Counted from the first letter of the stretch, positions 27,072 to 35,326 are shown. The stretch: DNA of 40,912 nt from an uncultured Clostridia bacterium (GCA_944391815.1 CALXUV010000003.1:1-40912); one strand, 5' to 3'. Notes: generated by a model from the sequence alone, not told the origin. Program-made: numbers and translations.

Positions 27072-27697
27072 TTGCCGTACACCTCCTCGATTACTGTGGC
27101 AGCGGCAGCTGTCATTATAAAGGTGTTACAGTTCAGCACGTCATAGACATTGAGCTGTCTTGCCTGTACCGTTTTTACGCCGGGGATATTCGCAAAACTC
27201 TTTATTACCTTTTCGTCTGCCGTGTCAAGCACTACAAGCGACTTCTTGTCTGCGTTTACCGCCTTCAGCATATCCACCATTGTTCTGGTTTTGTAGTCTT
27301 CCGTGACTATACGGTCAACCACTACTATTTCATTTCCTGCCATCTTGGAAGACAGTGCATTGAACAGTGCCACTCTCTTTGTCTTGCGATTCATCTGGAT
27401 TCTGTAATCGCGCGGCTTCGGTGCGAACACTATTCCTCCGTGTGTCCACTGGGGAGAACGGGTTGAACCCTGTCTTGCGCGTCCTGTTCCTTTCTGTCTC
27501 CAGGGCTTTTTGCCGCCGCCGGATACTTCGGAACGGGTAAGGGTTGACTGTGTGCCCTGTCTCTGATTAAGAAGGTACATTCTTACCGCTGCGTGGAGGA
27601 CTGCGCCGTTTATTTCTTCTATGCCGTAGATTTTATCGGAGAGCTCCATGCTTCCGACCTCTTTTCCGGTCATGTCAACTACTTTTACGTTAGCCAT
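27068..27697 (-). CDS. rplD: Ribosomal protein L4
   Basis: 209 residues. The tunnel loop GGKKPWRQKGTGRARQGS near 65-82 is intact. In E. coli L4 also binds the S10 operon leader to repress the whole operon; a structured leader is present here at 28740-28968, but whether L4 binds it is unknown. 20 bp after rplC. Confidence 0.98.
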   Translation of the reverse strand: MANVKVVDMTGKEVGSMELSDKIYGIEEINGAVLHAAVRMYLLNQRQGTQSTLTRSEVSGGGKKPWRQKGTGRARQGSTRSPQWTHGGIVFAPKPRDYRIQMNRKTKRVALFNALSSKMAGNEIVVVDRIVTEDYKTRTMVDMLKAVNADKKSLVVLDTADEKVIKSFANIPGVKTVQARQLNVYDVLNCNTFIMTAAAATVIEEVYGK

Positions 27698-27717
27698 TTA
27701 TGTTTTCCTCCTTCCGC

Positions 27718-28350
27718 TTAAGCTTTTACGCTGTTACGGATAAACACTATTCCGCCTTTTGCGCCCGGGACTGCTCCCTTTACCGCAATCAGGTTTTTAT
27801 CCGCAGATACTTTAACTACATCGAGATTAAGCACGGTTACCTGCTCGTTTCCGTACTGTCCCGCCATCTTCTTGTTCTTGAAGACTCTGGACGGTGTCGA
27901 GTTCGGACCCATGGATCCTACCTGACGGTGTATCGGACCTGTTCCGTGAGTCATTCTCAGAACGTGATATCCCCATCTCTTTACCGCACCGGTAAATCCG
28001 CGACCTTTTGTCACACCGGTTACGTCGACCTTTTCGCCTGCTGCAAATATGTCAGCGGCAACGGTATCGCCCACATTGTATCCGGATATGTCGTCAAGTC
28101 TGAATTCTTTCAGGTGACGTTTTACGGTAAGTCCGTTCTTTTTGAAGTGACCTGCCTCCGCTTTGCTTACTCTCTTCTCGGGAGTATCGACAAAGCCGAG
28201 CTGCACTGCGTTGTATCCGTCCGTCTCTACGGTTTTCTTCTGCGCAACCACACACGGTCCCGCTTCGATAACCGTTACCGGGATTACGTTTCCGTTTTCA
28301 TCGAAAATCTGTGTCATCCCTATTTTCTTTCCGATTATGCCTTTTACCAT
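27718..28350 (-). CDS. rplC: Ribosomal protein L3
   Basis: 210 residues, early 50S assembly protein next to the peptidyl-transferase centre: [31 protein letters not shown] and [12 protein letters not shown] are diagnostic. 80 bp after rpsJ, the longest gap in the first half of the operon; I see no hairpin in it that would stop transcription. Confidence 0.98.
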   Translation of the reverse strand: MVKGIIGKKIGMTQIFDENGNVIPVTVIEAGPCVVAQKKTVETDGYNAVQLGFVDTPEKRVSKAEAGHFKKNGLTVKRHLKEFRLDDISGYNVGDTVAADIFAAGEKVDVTGVTKGRGFTGAVKRWGYHVLRMTHGTGPIHRQVGSMGPNSTPSRVFKNKKMAGQYGNEQVTVLNLDVVKVSADKNLIAVKGAVPGAKGGIVFIRNSVKA

Positions 28351-28430
28351 TTTTCTTTCCTCCTGTTTCAGTTATTGGTTGACAATCTGCCAACTTGACA
28401 TAAAACGCCATCGGGATAAGTTTTCGGAAA

Positions 28431-28739
28431 TCAGAGTTTTACGTCTATTTCCACACCTGCCGGAAGCTCAACATTCATGAGCGCATCCGCAACCTTCTGC
28501 GTGGGGCTCTGAATATCGATAAGTCTCTTATGCGTACGAAGCTCGAACTGTTCACGGCTGTCTTTGTACTTGTGGACCGCTCTCAGAATCGTCACAATCT
28601 CTTTTTCCGTCGGAAGCGGAATAGGTCCTGAAACCGTTGCTCCGTTTCTTTTGGCGACGTCTGCGATTTTGGCTGCTGCCGCATCGACGAGAGTGTGATC
28701 GTAGCTCTTGAGTCTTACTCTGATTTTTTCGCTTGCCAT
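28431..28739 (-). CDS. rpsJ: Ribosomal protein S10 (NusE)
   Basis: 102 residues: [18 protein letters not shown] and GPIPLPTEK. Also the NusE partner of NusB in antitermination and of NusG in transcription-translation coupling. Start ATG 28739 has AAAGGAGG 7 nt upstream; a longer frame to 28775 would translate through that site and is rejected. First gene of the operon; the rpsL-rpsG-fusA-tuf genes are not next to it here. Confidence 0.98.
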   Translation of the reverse strand: MASEKIRVRLKSYDHTLVDAAAAKIADVAKRNGATVSGPIPLPTEKEIVTILRAVHKYKDSREQFELRTHKRLIDIQSPTQKVADALMNVELPAGVEIDVKL

Positions 28740-28968
28740 GTTTTTTCCTCCTTTAATATAGTTCGGAGTCGTCATCTTTTTTCACACGGAATCGGGTGTT
28801 TCCTTACCCGACCTAAAAATTCGTGCTGCGTTTTACCGCAACACTGCGTTAAAAAGACCGTTGCTCCGGCTGTCCTTTTTACTGACGAAAAAGGTATCCG
28901 CTGTTCCGAAGTTACCCCATAACAAGGAACTTTTATGGGCAATCTCCGAAAACACGCTTCAATCAAGC
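28740..28968 (-). promoter_or_regulatory. S10-operon 5' leader with alternative hairpins
   Basis: An about 229-nt untranslated leader between the operon promoter and rpsJ. In transcript order: CCTTTTT (28880-28874 region partner) can pair in two ways. Hairpin 1 uses 28894-28888 with 28880-28874 (CCTTTTT/AAAAAGG, 7-nt loop). Hairpin 2 uses 28880-28872 with 28859-28851 (AAAAAGGAC/GGTCTTTTT). They share the same strand and exclude each other. Further stems are TGCGG..CGCA-type near 28830-28850 and TCGGGT/ACCCGA at 28792-28811. This layout suggests control of the ribosomal operon by attenuation; no known leader family is claimed. Confidence 0.45.
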
Positions 28969-28974
28969 CTCACA

Positions 28975-29003
28975 AGTATATCACAGCCATTTTATTTTTG
29001 CAA
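28975..29003 (-). promoter_or_regulatory. Main promoter of S10-spc-alpha operon
   Basis: On the minus strand: TTGCAA (29003-28998), 17-nt spacer, TATACT (28980-28975), with an extended TGA before the -10. A near-ideal sigma-70 promoter. No other strong promoter was noticed inside the operon. Confidence 0.8.
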
Positions 29004-29325
29004 GTGTTTTTTTAATTATTTACATTTTTTTCACATTTTCAGACTCTTGCTGACCATTGTCACCTTTTTTTCACTGCGTCTTCGGAAATCATTGAACAAA
29101 TTTGCACAAGCGAAAACAGTATTAACACAGCAAAAATTAACAGGCGGCATATTTGTTTACACTTCTATTTATAAGCCAAAAACAGCCCGGAAAACTATAT
29201 TATTTGTCTGCATATATATTTGGCAAATAATATCAAATTTACATAATAAAGAGCCGCTAAAAACGACATACTTTGACACTATTACCCATCTTTGTAAATT
29301 ATTACATAATTTTACCAAAAAACTA
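29004..29325. other. AT-rich spacer between divergent promoters
   Basis: About 320 bp between the S10-operon promoter and the abrB-like promoter. Very AT-rich upstream of both; it may act as UP-element DNA. No gene or repeat recognised. Confidence 0.4.
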
Positions 29326-29354
29326 TTGCTTTTCGCTAAAAGTTGTGCTATACT
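29326..29354 (+). promoter_or_regulatory. Promoter of AbrB-family gene
   Basis: TTGCTT (29326-29331), 17-nt spacer, TATACT (29349-29354) with extended TGC. The start site is near 29361, about 40 nt before the ATG. Confidence 0.78.
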
Positions 29355-29400
29355 CGTTACACGACCGGGAAACCGGAAAAAATTTCGGAGGATAATAATT

Positions 29401-29685
29401 ATGAAAACAACTGGATTTGTTAAAAAGATAGATGAACTCGGAAGAATAGTAATACCGAAAGACATACGCAAAGCGCTCGGCGTTAACAATCTTGAATATG
29501 TTGAATTTTACTTTGATGAAGATAAAGTTGTTATAAAGAAGAGCGGCAACTGCTGCAGTTTCTGCGGAAGCGCCGACAATCTTGCTGCTTTCAAAGATAA
29601 GTATATATGCGAAAATTGTCTCTCGGAGCTTGTAAAAGAGAGCGGAGAACTCAAAAAAATCGAATCCTCACTCAAAAACATTTGA
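29401..29685 (+). CDS. AbrB/SpoVT-family regulator with zinc ribbon
   Basis: 94 residues. N-terminal SpoVT/AbrB swapped-hairpin DNA-binding domain (1-47: TGFVKKIDELGRIVIPKDIR) and a C-terminal part with Cys52/Cys55 and Cys70/Cys73, a likely zinc ribbon, in place of the usual AbrB C-terminal dimer domain. ATG 29401 follows GGAGGATAATAATT; an upstream open frame lacks a ribosome binding site. Transcribed from its own strong promoter, head to head with the ribosomal operon. Family members in Bacillus control the transition to stationary phase and sporulation; the targets here are unknown. Confidence 0.9.
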   Translation: MKTTGFVKKIDELGRIVIPKDIRKALGVNNLEYVEFYFDEDKVVIKKSGNCCSFCGSADNLAAFKDKYICENCLSELVKESGELKKIESSLKNI

Positions 29686-29774
29686 TTTAAGCCTTGTTTT
29701 TGCAAAGTAATCGTCCAAAACCCCCGATTTCGTACACAAAAAGCAGTTTTTTTATATATTTTTTATAAAAAGTA

Positions 29775-29803
29775 TTGCATTTTTTAAATAAAAATGTTAT
29801 AAT
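29775..29803 (+). promoter_or_regulatory. Promoter of repeat-bearing membrane protein gene
   Basis: TTGCAT (29775-29780), 17-nt spacer, TATAAT (29798-29803) with extended TGT. Strong match, 55 bp before ATG 29858. Confidence 0.78.
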
Positions 29804-29857
29804 CGGGTAAAGATAATCGGAATTGTAGCTTTGTAAAAGAAAGGATAGGTTTTAGCC

Positions 29858-31438
29858 ATGAAAAGACTCAGTCGCTTTTTTTCAGTTTTGCTGACAGTAA
29901 TGACACTGATGACCTTGACGGCCTTGCCGTCGTTTGCCGCTCCGCTCGACGGCGTGAATTCAGGATACGTCGCCGCAGGAGTACTGGTTATCGCGGTGGT
30001 TCTCCTTTTAATAATTGTGTTTGCGGCACGCAGCAAAAAGAAAAACTCCGAGACGCAGAACAACACAAATGAAGATCCGGCAACTGAAAATCAGGCAGAA
30101 AAAACAGAGGCAAAAGAAACCGGAATAAAAGAAACTGAGGAGATGTCTGCGGCAGATGAAACCGTGACGTCAGAAAATGCTGAAACCGAAAACAATGATA
30201 AAGAAGCCGGAGCTGTACCGCAGGCAGAGTTTTCGTCCGTGACGGAAGAAAAAGTCGCTGCCGTCGAGGCGGAAGTCAAAGCTGAGAAGCCCGCCGAGGA
30301 AGTTAAAGCAGCCGAACCGGAAGTCAAAGCCGAGGAGCCCGTCGAGGAAGTTAAAGCAACCGAAACGGAAGTAAAAGCCGAGGAACCCGCCGAGGAAGTT
30401 AAAGCAGCCGAACCGGAAGTCAAAGCCGAGGAGCCCGCCGAGGAAGTTAAAGCAGCCGAACCGGAAGTCAAAGCTGAGGAGCCCGCCGAGGAAGTTAAAG
30501 CAGCCGAAACGGAAGTAAAAGTTGAGGAGCCCGCCGAGGAAGTTAAGGCAGTCGAACCGGAAGTAAAAGCCGAGGAGCCCGCCGAGGAAGTTAAGGCAGC
30601 CGAAACGGAAGTAAAAGCCGAGGAGCCCGTCGAGGAAGTTAAAGCAGCCGAAACGGAAGTAAAAGCTGAGGAGTCGACCGAAGAAGTTAAGGCAGCTGAA
30701 AAAACTTCAAAGCCTGCCGAAGAAAAAGCTGACACCAAAAAGAAAGCGGCTGAAACTGTTGCCGAAAAACCGAGCGAACCCGCTGAAACGAAACCTGAGT
30801 TTGCCGAGTTGGTAAAGGAACCGACAGCAGCCAGAGACGTGCCGAAAGAAGCGATCGATCCCGAAACAAAGACCGTATACACATTTGATGAAAAAGGAAT
30901 ACCCGTTCCGCCGGAAGGAATGGTAATCCGTTACAAATGGAGTTTCCTTGCCAGACTGGCACAGGCAGACGCCGAGGTAAAATACCATTACCTCACACTG
31001 CGTCGAACGCTTCTCGCCTACAAGAAAATGCGTTCGAACGTCAGCTGGAACTACGACAGCTATTTCACCGGAAGAAAGACGATAGCAAAACTCAAAATAC
31101 GCGGAAAGAATCTGGTAGTATACTTCCCCATTGACCCGAAAACAATGGAAGGAACCAAATACATAGGAGAAGACTTCTCTTCCGTTTCCAGATATAAAGC
31201 GGTACCGTTTGCGTACCGTATCAACGGCACAAGAAAGTTAAAATACGCCACCGAGCTTATCGAACAGCTTATGGGCGGAAAGCCGGATGCCGAACCGCAG
31301 CTTGTTCCCGAAGAGGACGCCGAAAAGGCGCTCCCGTTTGAGGACTTCGACGCTCTTTATCTCAAAGAGCTTATAAAGATCGGTGGGTTCCTTACTCTCG
31401 GAAGTGCATCTGTCTCATCTGACGACGACGACGAATAA
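29858..31438 (+). CDS. Acidic membrane protein with 16-residue repeats, function unknown
   Basis: 526 residues. A cleavable-looking signal (1-27, ending SFAA), a membrane helix at about 36-57 followed by RSKKK, then a long acidic disordered region. Residues 139-282 are nine tandem 16-residue repeats of the type EVKAEEPAEEVKAAEP. After a linker, residues ~340-526 form a folded-looking domain with RYKWSFLARLAQ, LLAYKKMRSNVSWNYDSYFTGRKTIAKLKIRGK and an acidic C-terminus (SDDDDE). I recall similar C-terminal domains in hypothetical clostridial proteins but no function. Topology suggests the repeat and domain are on the same, probably cytoplasmic, side. AGAAAGGATAGG precedes ATG 29858. Confidence 0.85.
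   Translation: MKRLSRFFSVLLTVMTLMTLTALPSFAAPLDGVNSGYVAAGVLVIAVVLLLIIVFAARSKKKNSETQNNTNEDPATENQAEKTEAKETGIKETEEMSAADETVTSENAETENNDKEAGAVPQAEFSSVTEEKVAAVEAEVKAEKPAEEVKAAEPEVKAEEPVEEVKATETEVKAEEPAEEVKAAEPEVKAEEPAEEVKAAEPEVKAEEPAEEVKAAETEVKVEEPAEEVKAVEPEVKAEEPAEEVKAAETEVKAEEPVEEVKAAETEVKAEESTEEVKAAEKTSKPAEEKADTKKKAAETVAEKPSEPAETKPEFAELVKEPTAARDVPKEAIDPETKTVYTFDEKGIPVPPEGMVIRYKWSFLARLAQADAEVKYHYLTLRRTLLAYKKMRSNVSWNYDSYFTGRKTIAKLKIRGKNLVVYFPIDPKTMEGTKYIGEDFSSVSRYKAVPFAYRINGTRKLKYATELIEQLMGGKPDAEPQLVPEEDAEKALPFEDFDALYLKELIKIGGFLTLGSASVSSDDDDE
30272..30703 (+). repeat. 48-bp in-frame tandem repeat, nine copies
   Basis: Nine copies of a 48-bp unit encoding EVKAEEPAEEVKAAEP variants. Copies differ mainly at two positions (A/V after P; P/T at the last residue) and by synonymous changes, so copy number probably changes by slippage or unequal crossing over. 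Confidence 0.9.
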
Positions 31439-31452
31439 AATAATTCATAATC

Positions 31453-31497
31453 GGCTGACTCGAATGCAACACAGGGGCATTTGAGTCAGCCTTTTTA
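31453..31497 (+). terminator. Terminator after membrane protein gene
   Basis: GGCTGACTC (31453-31461) pairs with GAGTCAGCC (31483-31491), with AATGC/GGCATT inside, followed by TTTTTATTC. Confidence 0.9.
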
Positions 31498-31756
31498 TTC
31501 TTTTGTTGGTATTTCATAGCATTTTTCTTTTAGTTTGCGACAAGCAGCAAACTATGCAAAAATATAAAACAGGTCAAGTTTATGTGCAAGACTTGCCTCA
31601 ATGCGCATTTGCAAATTTTAAAACCTCTATCGGTTCCGCCGAAAACAACAAGATAATCCGTTGGGACACACTCCGTAAGGAAGGTGTCCCAAGGTTTTTA
31701 TATTCTGCCCTCTCAGATTGTGGATGTTACAATCCGATGCTGGCTATCTCTGTGGA
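31498..31756. other. Unassigned AT-rich segment beside the phosphotransferase gene
   Basis: A 259-bp stretch whose composition matches the next gene rather than the flanks. A plus-strand frame is open here (ATG 31554, residues QKYKTGQVYVQDLPQ) but runs antisense into the phosphotransferase gene and has no ribosome binding site, so I do not call it a gene. It contains a terminator-like hairpin at 31671-31700. Probably came in with the phosphotransferase gene. Confidence 0.4.
31671..31700 (+). terminator. Terminator-like hairpin in acquired segment
   Basis: A perfect 9-bp stem, TTGGGACAC (31671-31679) with GTGTCCCAA (31684-31692), then GGTTTTTA. The orientation does not suit any called gene, so it may be a remnant of the donor element. 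Confidence 0.5.
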
Positions 31757-32662
31757 TCAGGTGACACATGCTTTATATTTTTTGTTTATAACTCCTTTGT
31801 ACCAAGTCGGAACTGACTTTGTCATATTATCATACCAATTTAATACATCTTTCGCTTGATTTAGCATTACTTGAATTTGGCTTTCTCCAAAAGAAATAGC
31901 CCAAGGCAAAGAAGATAAAGTATTACTACTGATATAAAGTGCGAGCAACTTCCAAAACTGAACAGGAACATCATTATCAAAGTACCCGTTTACCATTCCT
32001 GTTGCAAATAAAGGAGCAGCTTGAGCACACCACACAATGCGGTTAAATTCTTCCCACGGATCTCCGAAGTCATTTCTGTTAAAATCAATAACGTAGAGTT
32101 GCTTATCGTTTCCTATCATCATATTGCCAATATGGTAATCTCCGTGCTGATAGGTCTGAGGGCGACCTCTGAGTAAATATCTGTGAGCATTAATGTAATT
32201 AATGAAAGCTTGCCCATTCTCGTACTTGACAGGACATTCTTCATACATTTTGATTTTGCGGTCTGCTTTACGATTAAAATAAATTTCCCAATCCTCTATT
32301 CCTTTGTGAGCGGGGATTTTATGAATATTCTTCAGTATTCTGCCCGCTTCAAAACCATAAGAATATTGTTCTTCGCATGTTGAATTATGTATACTTTCTT
32401 CTGCATCAACGCCATCTATCCAAGTTTGAATAAAATATACTCCTTCATCGGATGTGCCGAATTCTAAAGGTTTGCACATTGGCACACCGAGAGCTGCTAC
32501 CTGACTGATAAGCTCATATTCACTTTTCTTCCTTTCATACTGTTCGATCGGAGAAACACGAAGCAGAAATTTATTCCCTTGCTCATCAGTAACACAGTAT
32601 TTTTTATCTTCTGACCAACCTTTATTTATCGGTTGCTTTGTAATAAACTTATGTTGAGGCAC
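31757..32662 (-). CDS. Aminoglycoside-phosphotransferase-family protein
   Basis: 301 residues of the APH/choline-kinase-like fold. The catalytic loop is QHGDYHIGN (His173-Asp175, Asn180) and the metal-binding motif is VIDFNRND (Asp193), as in antibiotic kinases; the N-terminal part has the FLLRVSP ATP-lysine-like strand. Such proteins phosphorylate aminoglycosides, macrolides or unrelated small molecules, so resistance is possible but not shown. The start is GTG 32662 with AGGAGGG 7 nt upstream. The gene is clearly AT-richer than its neighbours and stands alone between ribF and a membrane-protein gene, which suggests horizontal gain. Confidence 0.85.
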   Translation of the reverse strand: MPQHKFITKQPINKGWSEDKKYCVTDEQGNKFLLRVSPIEQYERKKSEYELISQVAALGVPMCKPLEFGTSDEGVYFIQTWIDGVDAEESIHNSTCEEQYSYGFEAGRILKNIHKIPAHKGIEDWEIYFNRKADRKIKMYEECPVKYENGQAFINYINAHRYLLRGRPQTYQHGDYHIGNMMIGNDKQLYVIDFNRNDFGDPWEEFNRIVWCAQAAPLFATGMVNGYFDNDVPVQFWKLLALYISSNTLSSLPWAISFGESQIQVMLNQAKDVLNWYDNMTKSVPTWYKGVINKKYKACVT

Positions 32663-32760
32663 AGTCTTTCCCTCCTATAAATAGCAAATAGTCATTTGCT
32701 CATCGAAAATTATTATATGCAAAATGATTTTTCCGTACCCCGGTCATTTTGACGGCTTAC

Positions 32761-32802
32761 AAAAGAAAAAGGGAGATGGCTTCCTTATGAAGTCTCTCCC
32801 TT
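32761..32802 (-). terminator. Terminator after ribF
   Basis: On the minus strand AAGGGAGA (32802-32795) pairs with TCTCCCTT (32776-32769), followed by TTTCTTTT. It separates ribF-proB from the phosphotransferase gene. Confidence 0.8.
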
Positions 32803-32908
32803 AAGATGACCTTGCTTTATATTTTGTTTACAAGAATCCGCGGAAATTCACTCCGAAAAACCATGTTTTTTATAATGAAAGCCAACCGCAAAGTACGATT
32901 TTTGTCTC

Positions 32909-33838
32909 TCACATTCTTTTTCTGAAAGAACTGACGCTCCGCTCTATATCTCTTTCTATCTGATCCCGTAGCTCCTGAAGGGAATCAAATTTCTTTTCTT
33001 CACGCACATAGTCGCAAAATTCAACGGCTACTATTTTTCCGTAAAGATCGAGTTTCTGTCCGATAATGTGCGTTTCACAGTTCACATCAGTGCTTTCTCC
33101 GGAAACAGTCGGGCGTGTTCCCACATTGGTGATCGCCGGATATTTGATGGAATCAACGATACACTCAGTTTCGTACACCCCGTGCTTCGGAATTATCCTT
33201 CCGTTTTCAAAACGCTGATTAAGAGTCGGCACCTGAATGGTTCTGCCGAGATTATTGCCGCTTACCACCACGCCGACAACCGAAAATCTTCTTCCGAGAA
33301 GTTTTTCCGTTTCAACCATTTTTCCTTCGGAGATCATTTTCCTGATAAGCGTCGAGCTTACCTTCAGTTTTTCCTCTCCTATCTGTGCGTAAACCGGCTC
33401 CTTGACCGTCACCGACATTCCGAGAGCCGGAGCCTCCCGGCGAATAAAATCAACGTCCCCTTCTCTGTCTTTACCGAATCTGAAATCGCTTCCGCAGACT
33501 ATGCGCTTTACATTCAGATTTGCCGACAGATAAGTAAGAAAAGAAAGTGCACTCATATCCTTGACTTTTTCGTAACTTTCGCATATTGCGAATTTGACTC
33601 CGAGATCAGACAGTATGTGAAGCCTGTCCTCAACTCTTTCGATAAACGGCTTTGCAAGCGGCTCGGAAAAAGTCCAGACAGCACTTGTAAGTCCGTTTCT
33701 GTCGGCGAGTATCTCGTCAATAAGTGCGCGGTGTCCGATATGTACTCCGTCAAAGCATCCGAGAGCGCAGACAAGCTCCGTTTCCGGCGGTATCATTACC
33801 TGCCTTAAAGATCTGCTTCCGTTAAGTAAAAATTCCAT
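32909..33838 (-). CDS. ribF: Bifunctional riboflavin kinase / FMN adenylyltransferase
   Basis: 309 residues, makes FMN and then FAD from riboflavin. N-terminal adenylyltransferase domain (about 1-170) with GCFDGVHIGH at 27-36 and VSSTLIRKMI; C-terminal kinase domain (about 184-309) with GRTIQVPTLNQ and NVGTRPTV. The kinase motif reads IQVPT where LGFPT is usual, a small variation. Ends at a strong terminator; 28 bp after proB, so the two form one unit. Genes that usually precede ribF (truB, rbfA) are not here. Confidence 0.96.
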   Translation of the reverse strand: MEFLLNGSRSLRQVMIPPETELVCALGCFDGVHIGHRALIDEILADRNGLTSAVWTFSEPLAKPFIERVEDRLHILSDLGVKFAICESYEKVKDMSALSFLTYLSANLNVKRIVCGSDFRFGKDREGDVDFIRREAPALGMSVTVKEPVYAQIGEEKLKVSSTLIRKMISEGKMVETEKLLGRRFSVVGVVVSGNNLGRTIQVPTLNQRFENGRIIPKHGVYETECIVDSIKYPAITNVGTRPTVSGESTDVNCETHIIGQKLDLYGKIVAVEFCDYVREEKKFDSLQELRDQIERDIERSVSSFRKRM

Positions 33839-33866
33839 TTCCCCATCTTCTCTTCTCTTTTATATT

Positions 33867-34652
33867 TCAGTGAGCGGCAAAATAGGTGCCTATATGTTTT
33901 CCGTCTACGGCTTTATAAAGCACCTCAGGATCTTCACCGTTCATTATAAACATCGGAACACCGTGCTCCGTCGCTATCTGAGCGGCGTGAAGCTTGGTTA
34001 TAAGTCCGCCTGTGCCTCTGTTTGACTGCGAACCTCCCGCGTATGCCAGAATTTTTTCATCTATGCTTTCAACGGTCGGGATCAGCTTTGCATCCGGATT
34101 TTTATGCGGATCCGAATCGTAAAGCCCGTCAATGTCACTGAGTATCACAAGCGCCTGTGCGTGGCACAGTACCGCAACATAGGCAGAAAGCGTGTCGTTG
34201 TCACCAAACTCAATCTCCTCATACGCTACCGAGTCATTTTCGTTTACGATCGGGATACAGCCCATTTTCAGCAGAGTTGCGAAGGTGTTCTCAGCATTTT
34301 TTCTTGCCTTCGGGTTTTCCATTATGTCGCGTGTTACCAGTATCTGGGCAACAGTATGACCGAACATGGAAAAGAAATGCTCGTATATCCTCATAAGCTC
34401 GCTCTGACCTATTGCCGCCAGTGCCTGCTTGTCCTCTATTTTTTCCGGACGGTGATCAAGTCCGGTTTTTGCAATTCCGGCACCTATCGCCCCGGAAGTG
34501 ACGAGCACTATATTTTTCCCCATGTTTTTCAGATCGGAAAGCGTTCTTGTAAGCGCTTCTATTCTGTAAAGATTCATTCTGAAATTCTGGTGCGTGAGAG
34601 TGGAGGTTCCCACCTTGACAACCACGGTCCCGGCATTTTTGATTATATCCAT
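33867..34652 (-). CDS. proB: Glutamate 5-kinase, short form without PUA domain
   Basis: 261 residues, first step of proline synthesis (glutamate to glutamyl-5-phosphate). Amino-acid-kinase fold: VVVKVGTSTLT near the start, VTSGAIGAG, IPIVNENDSVAYEE and GTGGLITKLHAA. The C-terminal PUA domain of E. coli ProB is absent, as in many Clostridia. Start ATG 34652 (GGGGT 8 nt upstream) is preferred over GTG 34685, which has no ribosome binding site. proA is not adjacent, which is less usual. Confidence 0.94.
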   Translation of the reverse strand: MDIIKNAGTVVVKVGTSTLTHQNFRMNLYRIEALTRTLSDLKNMGKNIVLVTSGAIGAGIAKTGLDHRPEKIEDKQALAAIGQSELMRIYEHFFSMFGHTVAQILVTRDIMENPKARKNAENTFATLLKMGCIPIVNENDSVAYEEIEFGDNDTLSAYVAVLCHAQALVILSDIDGLYDSDPHKNPDAKLIPTVESIDEKILAYAGGSQSNRGTGGLITKLHAAQIATEHGVPMFIMNGEDPEVLYKAVDGKHIGTYFAAH

Positions 34653-34757
34653 CAGTTTTACCCCGTTATATTTGTATTCGCACACATGCCTGATTTATGT
34701 ATGCCCGTCAAAAATAAAAAATTTACAGTTATATTTTTGCAAAACCCTTTATTTTTT

Positions 34758-34775
34758 TGATAATATGTATTATCA
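34758..34775. promoter_or_regulatory. Palindrome TGATAATA-TG-TATTATCA between proB and zapA
   Basis: A perfect 8-bp inverted repeat with a 2-nt centre in the divergent proB/zapA spacer. Its arms match the ferric-uptake (Fur/PerR) half-sites TGATAAT/ATTATCA, but the spacing is 4 rather than 1. A candidate operator only. Confidence 0.35.
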
Positions 34776-34918
34776 TTAAGCTTGAAGTTATATATAAAGA
34801 CTTAGTCAGCCGTAAAAGCGCAGTCAGAGGCCCCTTTACAAGCGCACATAGATATTATATATCAATTCCGTGTAAATTTCAAGTGTTTTTTTTATTTTTC
34901 AGCAAAAGGAGAATCAAA

Positions 34919-35326
34919 ATGCCGAGAGAAAAAATAACCGTCGATATAGCCGGCGTCAAACTTAATCTCATTACATCATCCGGCAAGGAAGTTATGCGTA
35001 TGGCAAACTCTCTTGAAGCTTCCGTAAGAAAAAAGATGAAAAAAACTTCGGTAATGCCTGAGGCGGCGCTTGTTCTGCTTCTTCTCGAACAGACCGAAAC
35101 TCTCAAAAAAAACACTGCTCTGATACACAGTCAGCAACAGCAGATATTTGCGCTGACCGAGAAAAACAGCGCTCTACTCGGAGAAATGCCGGAATGCGGT
35201 CCGATAAAGAAGGCGGAAAATGCGCTCATGTCGGAAAATGCGAAACTGCGGGAGGAAATTGACAGACTCTGCGACGAAATAACAAGGCTCCGCAGTCTTG
35301 CGGAAGACGGAAAGGAAAACGTCTGA
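34919..35326 (+). CDS. zapA: Cell division protein ZapA-like
   Basis: 135 residues. The N-terminal ZapA domain (VDIAGVKLNLITSSGKEVMRMANSLE) is followed by a long coiled coil with a Gln-rich stretch. ZapA cross-links FtsZ filaments at the division site. AAAGGAG lies 7 nt before ATG 34919; the longer upstream frame has none. Its stop overlaps the U32 start by one base (TGATG), the usual zapA-U32 pairing in Clostridia. Confidence 0.87.
   Translation: MPREKITVDIAGVKLNLITSSGKEVMRMANSLEASVRKKMKKTSVMPEAALVLLLLEQTETLKKNTALIHSQQQQIFALTEKNSALLGEMPECGPIKKAENALMSENAKLREEIDRLCDEITRLRSLAEDGKENV

Noticed and set aside
28740-28775. Longer rpsJ start at 28775
   Set aside because: It would translate through the AAAGGAGG that serves ATG 28739.
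30091-30882. Minus-strand 263-codon frame opposite the 16-residue repeat
   Set aside because: A shadow produced by the 48-bp in-frame repeat; Ser/Ala-only product and no start signals.
31503-31859. Plus-strand 118-codon frame beside the phosphotransferase gene
   Set aside because: TTG or unsupported ATG start, antisense overlap with the kinase gene, and a terminator hairpin inside it.
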